From Lactarius indigo (taxonomy: Eukaryota > Basidiomycota > Agaricomycetes > Russulales > Russulaceae), in assembly GCA_025766275.1 (NCBI GenBank), contig JAFKAC010000009.1, positions 806,001 through 870,000 of the forward strand: 64,000 nt of DNA, read 5' to 3'. The notes below the pieces were generated by a model that was not told the origin of the DNA, searched no databases, and saw only the letters and a list, made by a program, of their open reading frames with translations. Every line of letters begins with the position of its first letter. Position 1 is the first letter of the stretch. Shown piece by piece: positions 46,006 through 56,088 of this stretch. Position numbers and translations under genes: made by a program.

Positions 46006-49000
46006 ATGCTCTGGTGTCCCCACCCGGGTTGCCCATTGACTTTCAGGAGTCAGAACGGGCGTACACGCCATTTCCGTGCCTCCCATGAGGTCACCAACGG
46101 CCATCCAATCGTGGCGCAACCTATTGCATTGCCTTCACGCTGTCAGAGGATTGAGCACCCCCATTTGACAGGTATGTGCGTCCTTGAAGTCCGAGCTCTT
46201 GTCTATGCCTGATCACCGATACGATGAGAAGCTCTTCCTTGTGACTCTGATGGCAACTTTTTGCCACCAGGCGCGCCACCACCACCCCGGGAAAGTGCAT
46301 CAGAAGGGGACTGGGCACCCTTTGAAAATGAGGTCCAGTTTCAGTTGGCAGACCTTATTTATCGCCACGCAGAGATTTCCGCCACCAACATTGATGTCCT
46401 TCTCCAACTGTGGGCTCAATCTATGTCTGAATTCGATTCCCCTGCACCTTTCAAGAACCATGAGGACCTGTACACACTTATCGACTCCTCTGCGCACGGT
46501 GATGTTCCTTGGGAGTGCTTGGTGACCACTGTTCCAGAAGGCGTCAATAAAGACGCTCCCTCCTGGATGCGGACTGTTTACGAAGTTTGGTATCGCAACC
46601 CGGACAGCGTGGTGTCCAAAATGTTAAGCAACCCCGATTTCCAAGGCCAATTTGATCTGCTCCCATACGTCGACCTCAATGCGGATGGCACACGTCGGTG
46701 GAGCAATGTGATGTCAGGGAACATCGCTTGGAGGCGCAGCGTAAGTCAAATCTTTCATGTCTCAACAAAGTAGTATATTGACATTCTGTCATTCACGAAC
46801 AAGGGTGACATCTTCGCGGCCAACCCAGGGACTGAAGGGGCCATGTATTGCCCGCTCATTCTTGGGAGCGACAAGACAACAGTATCGGTGGCAACAGGAC
46901 ACGTCGAGTATCACCCCTTGTACATATCGATCGGTAATCCACACAATACTGTCCGACGCGCGCATCGAAATGCTGTCATTCCGATTGCATTCCTCGCTAT
47001 TCCAAAGTGTATGTCTCTTTTGTGCCGAGTTATGTCCCCTAACAAGTATAATCTTTCGTACATTTCAGGTGATCGCCAGTACGATAAGAGTCAACAATTC
47101 AAGACCTTCAAGCGACAGTTATATCACGAGTCCATTTCAGCTGTCCTTAGACCACTACGCTCGGGAATGACCACCCCCGTTATCCGTAGATGTCCAGATG
47201 GTCATTTCAGACGGGTCATTTATGACTTTATCGCATTCATTGCCGATTACCCTGAGCAAGTGATGCTCACGGGTATTGTCCAAGGCTGGTGCCCCAAGTG
47301 AGTACCCTATACTCGCTGTATGCACAACATGATCACACACATATTCAGATGCACAGCACCTCCAAAGGACATGGCCATAGTCACGAATGCCCTGCGCCGC
47401 ACACCGAGACACACGGAGGTTGTAACGGGTGTCCTCGACTCCCAGACGCTCTGGTTCGCATATGGTATTGTCAAGAACTTTGTGGTACGTATTTCATGTA
47501 CGTCTTTGTGTCGGCAGTGTAATCCCTTCAACTCATTTGTAGCCATTCACATTTGATCTCCCGTGTGCCGATATATACAAGATGATATCGCCAGATCTCT
47601 TACACCAAGTCATTAAGGGGGCCTTCAAGGACCATTTAGTCGATTGGGTGTGTGATTATCTGAAGGTGCAGCACGGCGAAAGCCAAGCAAAAATCATCCT
47701 GGATGACATAGATCGGCGGTATGTAACCCACGCGTATGGCCAGTTCTGAGGCCAGTTCACTAATCTAACAGGTTGAAAGAATTTCCGTGGTGCCCCCCTT
47801 TCCTGGCCTCCGTAGATTTCCTCATGGCCGCCGTTTCAAGCAGTGGACAGGCGATGATTCCAAGGCGCTCATGAAGGTCTATATTCCTGCTGTCGTTGGT
47901 TATCTTCCAGAAGATATTATATCGTGTCTGTGCGCATTCATCGATGCGTGCTACATTGTTCGACGCCAGAATATCGACTCAGTTGCTCTGGATGCCCTTG
48001 ACCGTGCCTTGGACAACTTCAAGCGACTGCGCGAGGTGTTCCGGACTTCCGGTGTCAGGCCTAAAGGATTCTTACTCCCAAAGCAACACTCGCTTTTCCA
48101 TTACCGGCGCATGATCGAAGACTTTGGTGCGCCGGGTGGTCTTTGTTCTTCCATCACAGAATCCCGCCACATTACAGCCGTCAAGAAGCCATGGCGCCGA
48201 TCAAACCGATATCAAGCTTTGGGCCAAATGCTGCTCACCATTCAGCGGCTTGACAAACTCACAGCTATGCATTGCCATTTGGCTGCATCAGGCCTGTTAC
48301 CAGGAGGACGCACTGATATGCCAAGTACCTCTCAAGCACCCAACCCTCCCCACTTTCCATCTGACGGGGATGGTGAAGATGACGATGGTGGGCCTGTGGA
48401 CTCGGCGGAGGATATCCTTGGGCATGTTGTATTGGCCCAGACTCCAGGTGAGTCGATCGCTCTGAACGTATGACCCCTATCTGATTCTAGGGAGCCCCCC
48501 AGTATCCGAGGGATATCGAAGGAATTGCTCGCCACATAGGCAAACCCAACCTACATTACATGAGCCACGAATGTATTGCCAATCAGCTAGGTACGACGCC
48601 AGACGAGATATCACTCAGAAACTGCAAGGTATCAGTTTTTCATTCTGCGGTCGCTATGTTTTTCTCTCCAAGCGACCCCTGTGGCACATGGGGCATGCGA
48701 CGCGAATGCATTCGTTCAACACCTTCATGGAGAGGGCGTGAGCCACGCTGCGACTGTGCTTTCATTGTTGAGGATGACACTCAGGAAGGAATGTTGGGGA
48801 TGGCCATTGTACGAGTACAGCTACTTTTCTCTATTCTTTATGGAGATGTGAGCTATCCCTGTGCACTCGTTGAGTGGTTCATGAGGGTGGGGTGCGACCG
48901 ACTGACTGGGCTTTGGGTGGTGCGACCAGATATCACACGTGGCAAACGAGACAGGACGGTAGTGCACTTGGACTCCTTTCTACGGGCAGCACACCTTATT

Positions 49001-49120
49001 CCAGTCTACGGCAATAAGAAGATACCTTTGGATTTTCATTACACGTACTCACTAGATGCATTTAGCGCATATTTCGTTAACAAGTATGTAGACCACCATG
49101 CAAACGAAATCGCATTCTAG
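46006..49120 (+). CDS. Plavaka transposase, intact
   Basis: Transposase of the basidiomycete Plavaka group, related to CACTA elements. Eight exons: 46006-46171, 46271-46740, 46804-47008, 47069-47297, 47349-47484, 47543-47718, 47780-48447 and 48495-49120, giving 891 aa. N-terminal C2H2-like finger (CPHPGCPLTF to HFRASH). Family blocks in order: VMSGNIAWRR; LILGSDKTTVSVATGH with YHPLYISIGN and VRRAHRNAV; GMTTPVIRRCPDGHFRRVIY; IVQGWCPKCTAPP; SPDLLHQVIKGAFKDHLVDW; PPFPGLRRFPHGRRFKQWTG followed by DDSKALMKVYIPA; and a C-terminal SLDAFSAYFVNKYVDHHANE. Two acceptors (47779 and 48494) were chosen because they restore conserved frame; the nearest alternative AGs break it. No stop or frameshift, so it may be active. 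Confidence 0.88.
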
Positions 49121-49978
49121 TAATTTACCGGTCACAGCGGTTGACAACGTCGCACATATTGAAGTATCTATTTGAGTTTGATCTCCTCACGCCCACAGGT
49201 CACCCGCTGAAGGGACTGCATGAGTTGAAATGTCCGAAACGATCCACATACGCAGGCTGGGGATGTTAGCCCAAGCCCCCATGTTTTATTCCCTCTCCAT
49301 CTCTCTCTTGTGTGACAACCGGACTCATCGGGGCAGGTATAAGCCGAAGACACCTGTGTGGACTCGCACTTGTGCTCACTTCCTACTATTTTTACAGTCC
49401 TTTCTTGAACCAGCCGTCGGCTCGTTTGGTCCCGGAGTCTTTCTTTCGCCAATACGCTAGTTACCACCTCCTGGCCCCTTGTTTTAGCACGCACGTAAGC
49501 GTGAGCATGAATGAAACACTGACATTGAATGTGCGCCGCAAAATTGATTGCATAGATTATTATTATTTCCGAGGCTCTGCCCCAGAAACACAATGTAATT
49601 GTATTACCAACCGAGTGAATCTGAGGCACGAATGAAGTCGTTTCCCGAGTTGTAAAGTGCACACCGGGTGCAATACGTTGTCCGGGACACACATGGTTTC
49701 ATGGTCATGGCAATCGAAGTGTTAAAACTTTGACTGAGAAGCACCGATTCCTCAGCCCTCCAATATCCGGCACAGGAGGAATGAACGGCAACACAATGAA
49801 CAGAATTTGTGCTGTAACACTGGCAGACACAATGCGTGGCGTTGTAACTGCTCTGCGTTTCACCTGGATATAGAAAATCTCTAAGAAAATGGAATCGACA
49901 ATGGGTAGGGAGACAGACCTCTTTTTAACTCTCACCACACTTCATTCATCCTCTCTCCAAGTGTGAATCGCCTTCAAT
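49121..49978. other. Spacer between transposase and second ORF
   Basis: 858 bp, no supported gene; presumably the 3' flank of the transposase and the promoter of the next ORF. Confidence 0.5.
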
Positions 49979-52227
49979 ATGCCTGTCACACGTGCAGCCA
50001 ATGCAGACGCACACCCAGGTTGTGTTTTACTGGATGGTAAACAAAAAAAGCGTTCAAGACAACAAATAGAAGAAGACACAGCTCTAGCAAAGGCGACGGC
50101 CGCTGCCACCAGAAAGGAAGCCAAAGCGAAGCACCGCGCAGCCATCGTGACGATTGCGACAACCGAGAATTCCATAGAGCAAGAGGAAAAAGATCTCCAG
50201 GCGCATTCAGCTAGGCCGGATCTTTGTCATACCCAGCTATCAGGATCGTCAACTTTGAGGGTCCCCAGCAGCAGTTTAGAGGACGAGATGCCAGACAAGC
50301 CCATGGGGTCTGAAATCGAAGATGACTCAAGGTAAGTGCAAGGCATTAGTACCCAGTTTACTGCTATCTGACGTGACTAGCGATGCTGTGGACGTGGACA
50401 ATGACGGTGCGACCGAACTTGCACCCAGTCCAAAGGCGTCAACGGTCCGTGCCTTGTCTAACTCTGGGAGCGGTTTGGACGAGCTCCAGAATGAGTTTGA
50501 GTGTGAAAGCGAAGAAACTGAGGACGACGCACCAAGCGGATATGCAGCAAGAAAGAGGGCCGAGGTAACCCCTGCCGCCGAATGAGTCTCTGTCATCATT
50601 AGGACTCATCTTGACCATAGAGAGAGAAGATTGATTTGCTGAGGTCTGAAGTCAACGCAGCACGCACTGTCTCTCATGCTGCCTCATCGAGCAAGAAACA
50701 CGTGGAGCCTGTGAGGAAGTAAGTACCATACGTTTATGTGCATAGACCAAACGCTGAGGACCGTCCTTTACTCACCGCTGTAGGCCTAAAGGCCTCAAAC
50801 GGTGCGATGCCTTCGTGATGGGGGGCTTCAGTACCGATTGGAAAGCGAAGGTGAAGCACAGTAAGTCAAATATTTGGTCACAGTAGTACGCATATGGCCT
50901 TGGAATCGATGAATTTGTCAAGCCCCAGCCCCTAGTATGGCCTCAAGCCGAGCCAACGCCGAGAAAGGAAAAAATGGCCCCGTTTCAGGGGCCTTCTACA
51001 TTGACGAGCCCGAAGCCCTGGAATGCGCCAAGGCCACTGGCAGCAATCGGCAAGGGTCCTGACAAGTTGCCAGTGTTGGGAGCAGCGGCAGTTCATCACT
51101 TCAAGCGACGGCAGAGGTATGTCGTTAATTAGTCTTTTACAAACGAAGTATAACCAATGAAAGGTGGAAATAAAGTTGAAACGGGCCTCCTCCATGATTA
51201 CGGGACGTTCAACCCCGCTGCCGGAGGGGGACCGGAAGCGTCAACGTAAGCAAAGGTACACAGTTGCGGACCTACCCTTTCCTGGTGGCAGCAGAGACGT
51301 CCATACCTGGCGGAAGACATTCCTTCCATTATTGCACGGCTGGGCGGGAACTCAAGCAGATCCATTTGGCGCAAATTGCCAAATGGAGGGTCAAATCGTG
51401 AATATCTGGAAGTGTGCATTCCCCTCTGTCGCACTAGATCAACACGATCGTGAGATTGTATTGAACGTGGTACATCAATCCAAGGAGTTTGCTTGTCGCA
51501 TTAAACATTTTTATAGTGTGACAATGTCCTTAACAACTGGCGCAGCGACATAGGAAAGGCTGGCTACCATGCAGTCTCCGTTCTCTGGAAACAAGAGAGT
51601 ACTCGGTTTTCCTCAGCAAAGGACATCAGAGAGTATGTCTCAGATGCCTTTATAGGCTTGAGTTTTGTGTACAAGTTCCCAGAGAGAACTGTAAGTGCGG
51701 TTTCTTCAGAAAACCAGAATCCGTCCTGATAGTTCTCCTAGAATGGATGTGGCCCATTTTGTTCAGACCTCGTCTCAAAAGTGTATGCAAGCCACCTTCG
51801 AAAGACATCGCCAGATGGCGGGGAGTATGGGCCTCAGATCGGTGGGCTTGCCCTCGCGACAGTCGCGGTATGTCAGATTTCATTACCATCGTTGTTTTTC
51901 CTGGCCCAGAACCTGATGCTACAGTAGGTTGAGCGTGGTCTCACACTTTTCGAGACAGGCGAAGACATTTTAAAGCTGGACAACAACGACGGAAGAGGCG
52001 CCACCCATGTTCGTGGCTATGGGTTCACAGATAAAGTCTGGGGCAGCAGGGCACACGCGGTCGTGATGTCAACTCAACGGCTCAAAGATTCCAACTGGGC
52101 GGAGATACAAGACCACGCCTCGGTTTATTTACAAGGAACTGACCATGATGAAGAAAATGGAGAGGACTCTGGGTATGTGAAGGCCGGGGCGATGAGCTTG
52201 CACGCTCAAATCGAAATAGATTGGTGA
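49979..52227 (+). CDS. Plavaka element second ORF, unidentified spliced gene
   Basis: Multi-exon plus-strand gene starting MPVTRAANADAHPGC at 49979. Visible joins include 50332 to about 50380 (DDS to DAVDVDNDG), 50562 to about 50621 (RAE to REKIDLLRSEVNAARTV), and further short introns up to the last exon at about 51943-52227 (VERGLTLFETGEDILK, MSTQRLKDSNWAEIQDHA). The N-terminal third is acidic, Ser-rich and Lys/Arg-rich. The conserved-looking core is YTVADLPFPGGSRDVHTWRK, then NNWRSDIGKAGYHAVSVLWK and EYVSDAFIGLSFVYKFPERT. Similar cores occur in proteins encoded beside transposases in mushroom genomes (recollection, not checked). No catalytic motif identified. It may be an accessory transposition protein. 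The last exon end is uncertain, since a donor-like gtgagt overlaps the stop. Confidence 0.6.
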
Positions 52228-52929
52228 GTCGCCAATCCGACGGACCAGCACACTCATGTTACACTGAAACTCATAGATTGGTTGCAGATGGGAATCGAAA
52301 GGCACATAGATGTGTATATCCAGCATGCAAAGTGCATATGTGCACGCGTTTTTCAATGACATCGGTTTGCTGTCTTGTCTAAGTTTTCTACATGACCGTA
52401 ACCTTCTGTCCGCATGCGGCATATGGTGGTGCCACCCTGCAGTCTTTCTCCTGACCATCCAAGCTCGCATCCCTGCGATACTGACTTTTCCCTCTTGTCT
52501 TGACTATCTATTCACACTCGGCTCGCATTACTGACTCTGGAAGCGTGCTGGACATTGAGGCGATCCTCAAAGCTCGGGTGACTCGGGTCATATCCACCCC
52601 TGTTGACCTGCACAACATCGGAGTTTGTGATCATTGCATTGCCGCAAACTTCGGTCACAAATGTCGTTATATGATCCATCGTTGACAGCCTCATCCAGCA
52701 AACTTTAATAGCCTGTCCACATGCGCAGATCGCCTTGTAGGGTTCATCAGCAAGCACAGCTAAAGTTCGGGGGATTTGGTCAGAGGAGAGGAGGGCGCGA
52801 ATGGCAGCAGATGAGGGAGGTAACAATGAACTCGATGTATAGATAGTATTACTTTTCTCGTAAAAATCCAGTGCTTTTTCTGGAAAATCCCATGAGACTC
52901 ATTGAACAATCTGTATTGACTAGAGCTAG
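52228..52929. other. Right interior of the Plavaka element, no gene
   Basis: Short frames only. It leads into the CTAG-rich tandem array. Confidence 0.5.
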
Positions 52930-53330
52930 CTAGCAGTACTGGAATCAAGGGGAAAAACTAGTTCCAACTGGAAGAACTAGAGCAGCCGAGGACAGGAGCT
53001 AGGTCTAGGTAGACTTACTAGACCTACGCATGAAACCGGAGTCAAGGAAAAGAACTAGTACCGACCAACAGAACTAGAGCCAGGGACAGAAGCTAGGTAT
53101 AGGTAGACTTACTAGACCTACGCACGAAACTGGAGTCAAGGAAAAGAACTAGTACCGACCAACAGAACTAGCGCCGGGGACAGAAGCTAGGTATAGGTAG
53201 ACTTACTAGACCTACACACGAAACTGGAGTCAAGGAAAAGAACTAGTACCGACCAATAGAACTAGAGCTGGGGACAGAAGCTAGGTATAGGTAGACCACT
53301 AGACCTACGCACAGAACTAGGTACCAAATT
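52930..53330. repeat. Four-copy tandem array, 94-bp unit, CTAG-rich
   Basis: Units begin near 52956, 53053, 53147 and 53241, measured at aactagtaccgacc (aactagttccaac in the first); spacing 97, 94 and 94 bp. Each unit contains a near-palindrome around aggtagacttactagacct and several CTAGs. It lies just inside the right terminal repeat; further CTAG-rich sequence runs on to 53435. Confidence 0.88.
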
Positions 53331-53433
53331 CAGGAAATAGATTTAGGTACAGGCAGCTGGCGCCAGCAGAGTTGCCATGCTCTAGGTAAAAGGTAGAGCA
53401 CTAGCCGGACTAGTGGTACAAGCACTAGTCCTG

Positions 53434-53458
53434 CTAGTAACTTTTGGTCTTGCTGATG
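53434..53458 (-). repeat. Plavaka element right terminal inverted repeat
   Basis: Ends gtcttgctgatg, the complement of CATCAGCAAGAC at 40255. Confidence 0.75.
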
Positions 53459-54540
53459 CAGTCGCAACCACCACCTGATGGGGAACCATTGTTTTCATAA
53501 CTGTTGATGAGGGGCATAAGTGGACTTACAAAACAGAAGAGCGGGGTTCATAGTTAGGTCTGGAGGGAAATTCCCGGAAAATCGGTTGTCCTGCAAAACT
53601 GCAAAATTGGGGTTATGGAATAGTTATACCCTTTGCGGTGCTCAGCGGTTTTCCAAATTCCAACTCTCCCCCTCCCCTCCCCTCCCCTCCCCTCGCCACT
53701 GTCAGTGCGACGCCCCTAACGAGTTCACTGATGCGACTAGTGCACGGCTGGCCTTGTTTTTGTTTTCCCACATTGTCCGGGCAGCTTGCACTTTTCCACA
53801 ACCTTTCCTCACATCCCACTTTCGGCCGATGACTCAGACCTTTCTAGCCCTTCCGAGTCCCTGCCAATGACTCTGCGACGGTGCGACCTCGTTTGGCTGC
53901 CCCGGCCCCGTGGTCTCCAGTCCAGCCCTAGTTCCCTTCCTATGCCTTCTGTATATGTCCTGTATCTACAGCACCAACAGAATGAAGCATACCTCTGGCT
54001 TCAGGTCTCAGTATGGTTCCGTGCAGTGCAGACCATTCCCTGTGCGCGCCCTTAACGATTCAGGCGTGACGTATTCATGGCGGCTGCGGTCACGTCTTCG
54101 AGGCCTCGCACCACGCGGAAGTGTGCACGATCCCTTGAGCCGCAGATCACTGTAGAGGAACCGTTCGCGTTGTCCAGCGCGCTGCATCCCTGCGCGGCCT
54201 TAGTAATCCAAGCACAACGCTTTCTAGCCTGTTAATGCCCAGAATACAGGCGAAAAATCTGTCGCGATGAGACAGCTGTTATGAAAATTGCTTCTTGCGG
54301 CACCAAGTACGACGGTAAGTTATCATCACGATCAGCTTGGGAACTGCTTGTAAACTTTGAAGCCATTCCGCAATCGCGTGAGAAGCATGAATCCACTTGC
54401 GTTACAGTAGCTTATACGAAAGGCATCTCTGCGATCGCTTAAGGATTGACCAAAAAAAAAAAATAGGGCACCACGGGCAAGATGGCCGGTCTAAGGCGGA
54501 GCGAGGCACGAGCGGTGCCTTAGAGCAGGGTCTTTGAGTG
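53459..54540. other. Unique sequence between Plavaka and element C
   Basis: 1.1 kb, no supported gene. It contains a CCCTC microsatellite and ends with GAGTG, the target of element C. A tRNA-Leu-like stretch at about 54478-54510 was considered and rejected. Confidence 0.5.
53665..53694. repeat. CCCTC microsatellite
   Basis: About five tandem copies of a 5-bp pyrimidine unit. Confidence 0.88.
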
Positions 54541-54915
54541 TGTTACGCGCAGTAAGGCGTATCGTTCGGATTCGAGTCGGAGATCGAATCGGAGTTCGGG
54601 TAATGCCGACAATCAGACGGCGGAGCGATGGTGCACAAGATGAGAGGGAATCGCGAGTCAACGACGAGCGATCGTTCAGGTTCGTGAAGCCAAAAGATGT
54701 TTATACGAGAAGTTACTGCAGTTGAATACAGTAAGTCGAGCTTAGAGCTCTTAGTACATGGAAGTTGGTCCTTAAGTACTACTGGTATGAGTCATATGGA
54801 AACTACGAGAACGTCCTTCGAATCATACAGAAAGTGCGAGTCAACAAGTTGGAAGGACGTCGGAGAACGATCGAGAAACAGTCGAGAAGGTACGAGAAAA
54901 GTACGTAGCGTAACA
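54541..54915 (-). repeat. Element C 3' LTR
   Basis: 375 bp; 3' end of the minus-strand element. A purine tract (aaaggagggggtga on the minus strand) lies at 54916-54929. Confidence 0.94.
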
Positions 54916-54927
54916 TCACCCCCTCCT

Positions 54928-56058
54928 TTAGGCTCGTTGATTGGTCCGCCTGATGAGACGATCTTCGCGGGCTTGCATACGACGACGGACGGCGTCAGCG
55001 GGGTCCTCACTGAAGGGGCGCGAGCGACAAGGTTTGGAGAAGAGACGGTGAGTGCGTGGCACCTTGCACTCATCCTGGCATTTGCGATGGGGTTGATGGC
55101 ACTTGACGTCGGCGTGGCCGTACCGCTTACAGAGAGTGCACTGGACGAACATGGTACAATCTTCGGTATTGTGAGTGGTGTGTTGGCACCAGCGACAGAG
55201 GAACTCGGTATGTTGTTCTTCGATTTGCTGGAAATGTTCTTGGACCTGCTGTCGAGTTTCGTCGTTCGGCACCCACATGAGATGGTCGTTTTCGTTTTGA
55301 ATGACCTGCTGGAGACGGTGGTAGACGTTATTTTGGCCGAGGCGTTTTACCGAGTCCTTAATCTCCCCCATAGTTCCGGCAATTTCTATTCTGAGCTTGT
55401 CTAGAATGTCGTGTTGGCTCTGAAGGTCTTCCGTCATGGTTCGGAAGCGTTGTACTTCTGCTTGCACTCGCCAATCATCCATGATATGGAGCGCACGATC
55501 AACGTCGGCGCGCATCGTCATATCTGGGTCGAAGACGCGGATTTGATAAGGTTTGAGCGCCGGATATCCTCGGTTGTCGTTGGGTGCCCTCAAGGACTCT
55601 TCGTAGACGTTCTGATTGCGTCCCATAGTGCCGCAGATGGTGGGGTAGGGTGCGAACCGCTGATACTTAACATACTTAGCGCGGACTGGATGACGGGCGC
55701 TGGCGGATATATTGAAGTCATAGAAACGCTTGCTATGGGGATGGTTGAAATGCCAGTCTTCGCCTGGATGGTCATCGGGGACTAGAGATCGTGGAACGGA
55801 GGGGAGTGGTGAAATGGACGGAAGTTCTCCCGCTAACTGAGTGTTGATCCATGCGTCTTGATGGATTTCTTCGATGGTGGGCGGAGGTGGTTCGACGTAA
55901 CTGGTGAAGAGATTTGGGTGGAGTATCTGTCGTAATGTGGGGATGTCTCCTTCATCGTGCGTTCCGGTGCGAACCGCAATCCATAGTTGTGCGACGGCGG
56001 CTGCTTCTTCGATGATGTGACTGTAGGTAGAGAAGAGTTGGGAAGTAGGAGAGGACAT
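54928..56058 (-). CDS. Element C ORF3, double zinc-knuckle protein of unknown role
   Basis: 376 aa between pol and the 3' LTR, same strand as gag and pol; its ATG is 31 nt past the pol stop. No enzyme motif. Central region: DVDRALHIMDDWRVQAEVQR followed by FR, then a likely coiled coil. Near the C-terminus are two tandem CCHC knuckles, C-x2-C-x4-H-x4-C: CRWCQHTTHNTEDC (288-301) and CTLCKRYGHADVKC (307-320), then an Arg-rich tail. This points to nucleic-acid binding, perhaps a second Gag-like or packaging protein. The DRAL/AEV/RFR pattern recurs in element A's ORF3, which lacks the knuckles. Expression strategy unknown: subgenomic or spliced RNA, or reinitiation. Confidence 0.75.
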   Translation of the reverse strand: MSSPTSQLFSTYSHIIEEAAAVAQLWIAVRTGTHDEGDIPTLRQILHPNLFTSYVEPPPPTIEEIHQDAWINTQLAGELPSISPLPSVPRSLVPDDHPGEDWHFNHPHSKRFYDFNISASARHPVRAKYVKYQRFAPYPTICGTMGRNQNVYEESLRAPNDNRGYPALKPYQIRVFDPDMTMRADVDRALHIMDDWRVQAEVQRFRTMTEDLQSQHDILDKLRIEIAGTMGEIKDSVKRLGQNNVYHRLQQVIQNENDHLMWVPNDETRQQVQEHFQQIEEQHTEFLCRWCQHTTHNTEDCTMFVQCTLCKRYGHADVKCHQPHRKCQDECKVPRTHRLFSKPCRSRPFSEDPADAVRRRMQAREDRLIRRTNQRA

Positions 56059-56088
56059 TGTTGATGGGTGGGGAGATAGTTCGTCTTG

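Larger units (their letters stand above)
40255..53458 (+). mobile_element. Plavaka-type DNA transposon, about 13.2 kb
   Basis: Bounded by imperfect 25-bp terminal inverted repeats starting CATCAGCAAGAC (40255-40279; complement 53434-53458; 12 of the first 12 and about 21 of 25 positions match). CA lies outside both ends, a possible 2-bp target duplication. Both ends carry CTAG-rich subterminal repeats. Inside are an intact spliced transposase, a second spliced ORF and a fragment of NOC1/MAK21. The boundaries are inferred from the repeats and need comparison with an empty site. Confidence 0.75.

Noticed and set aside
49168..49692. 174-codon minus-strand frame after the transposase
   Set aside because: No motif and uneven composition; probably chance.
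54478..54510. tRNA-Leu-like stretch (gcaagatggccggtctaaggcg)
   Set aside because: It resembles the 5' half of a tRNA-Leu, but the A box is incomplete and no B box or acceptor complement follows, even after joining across element C.
54534..54725. Small ORFs repeated exactly at about 61190-61571
   Set aside because: They are frames within the two identical LTRs of element C, not genes.
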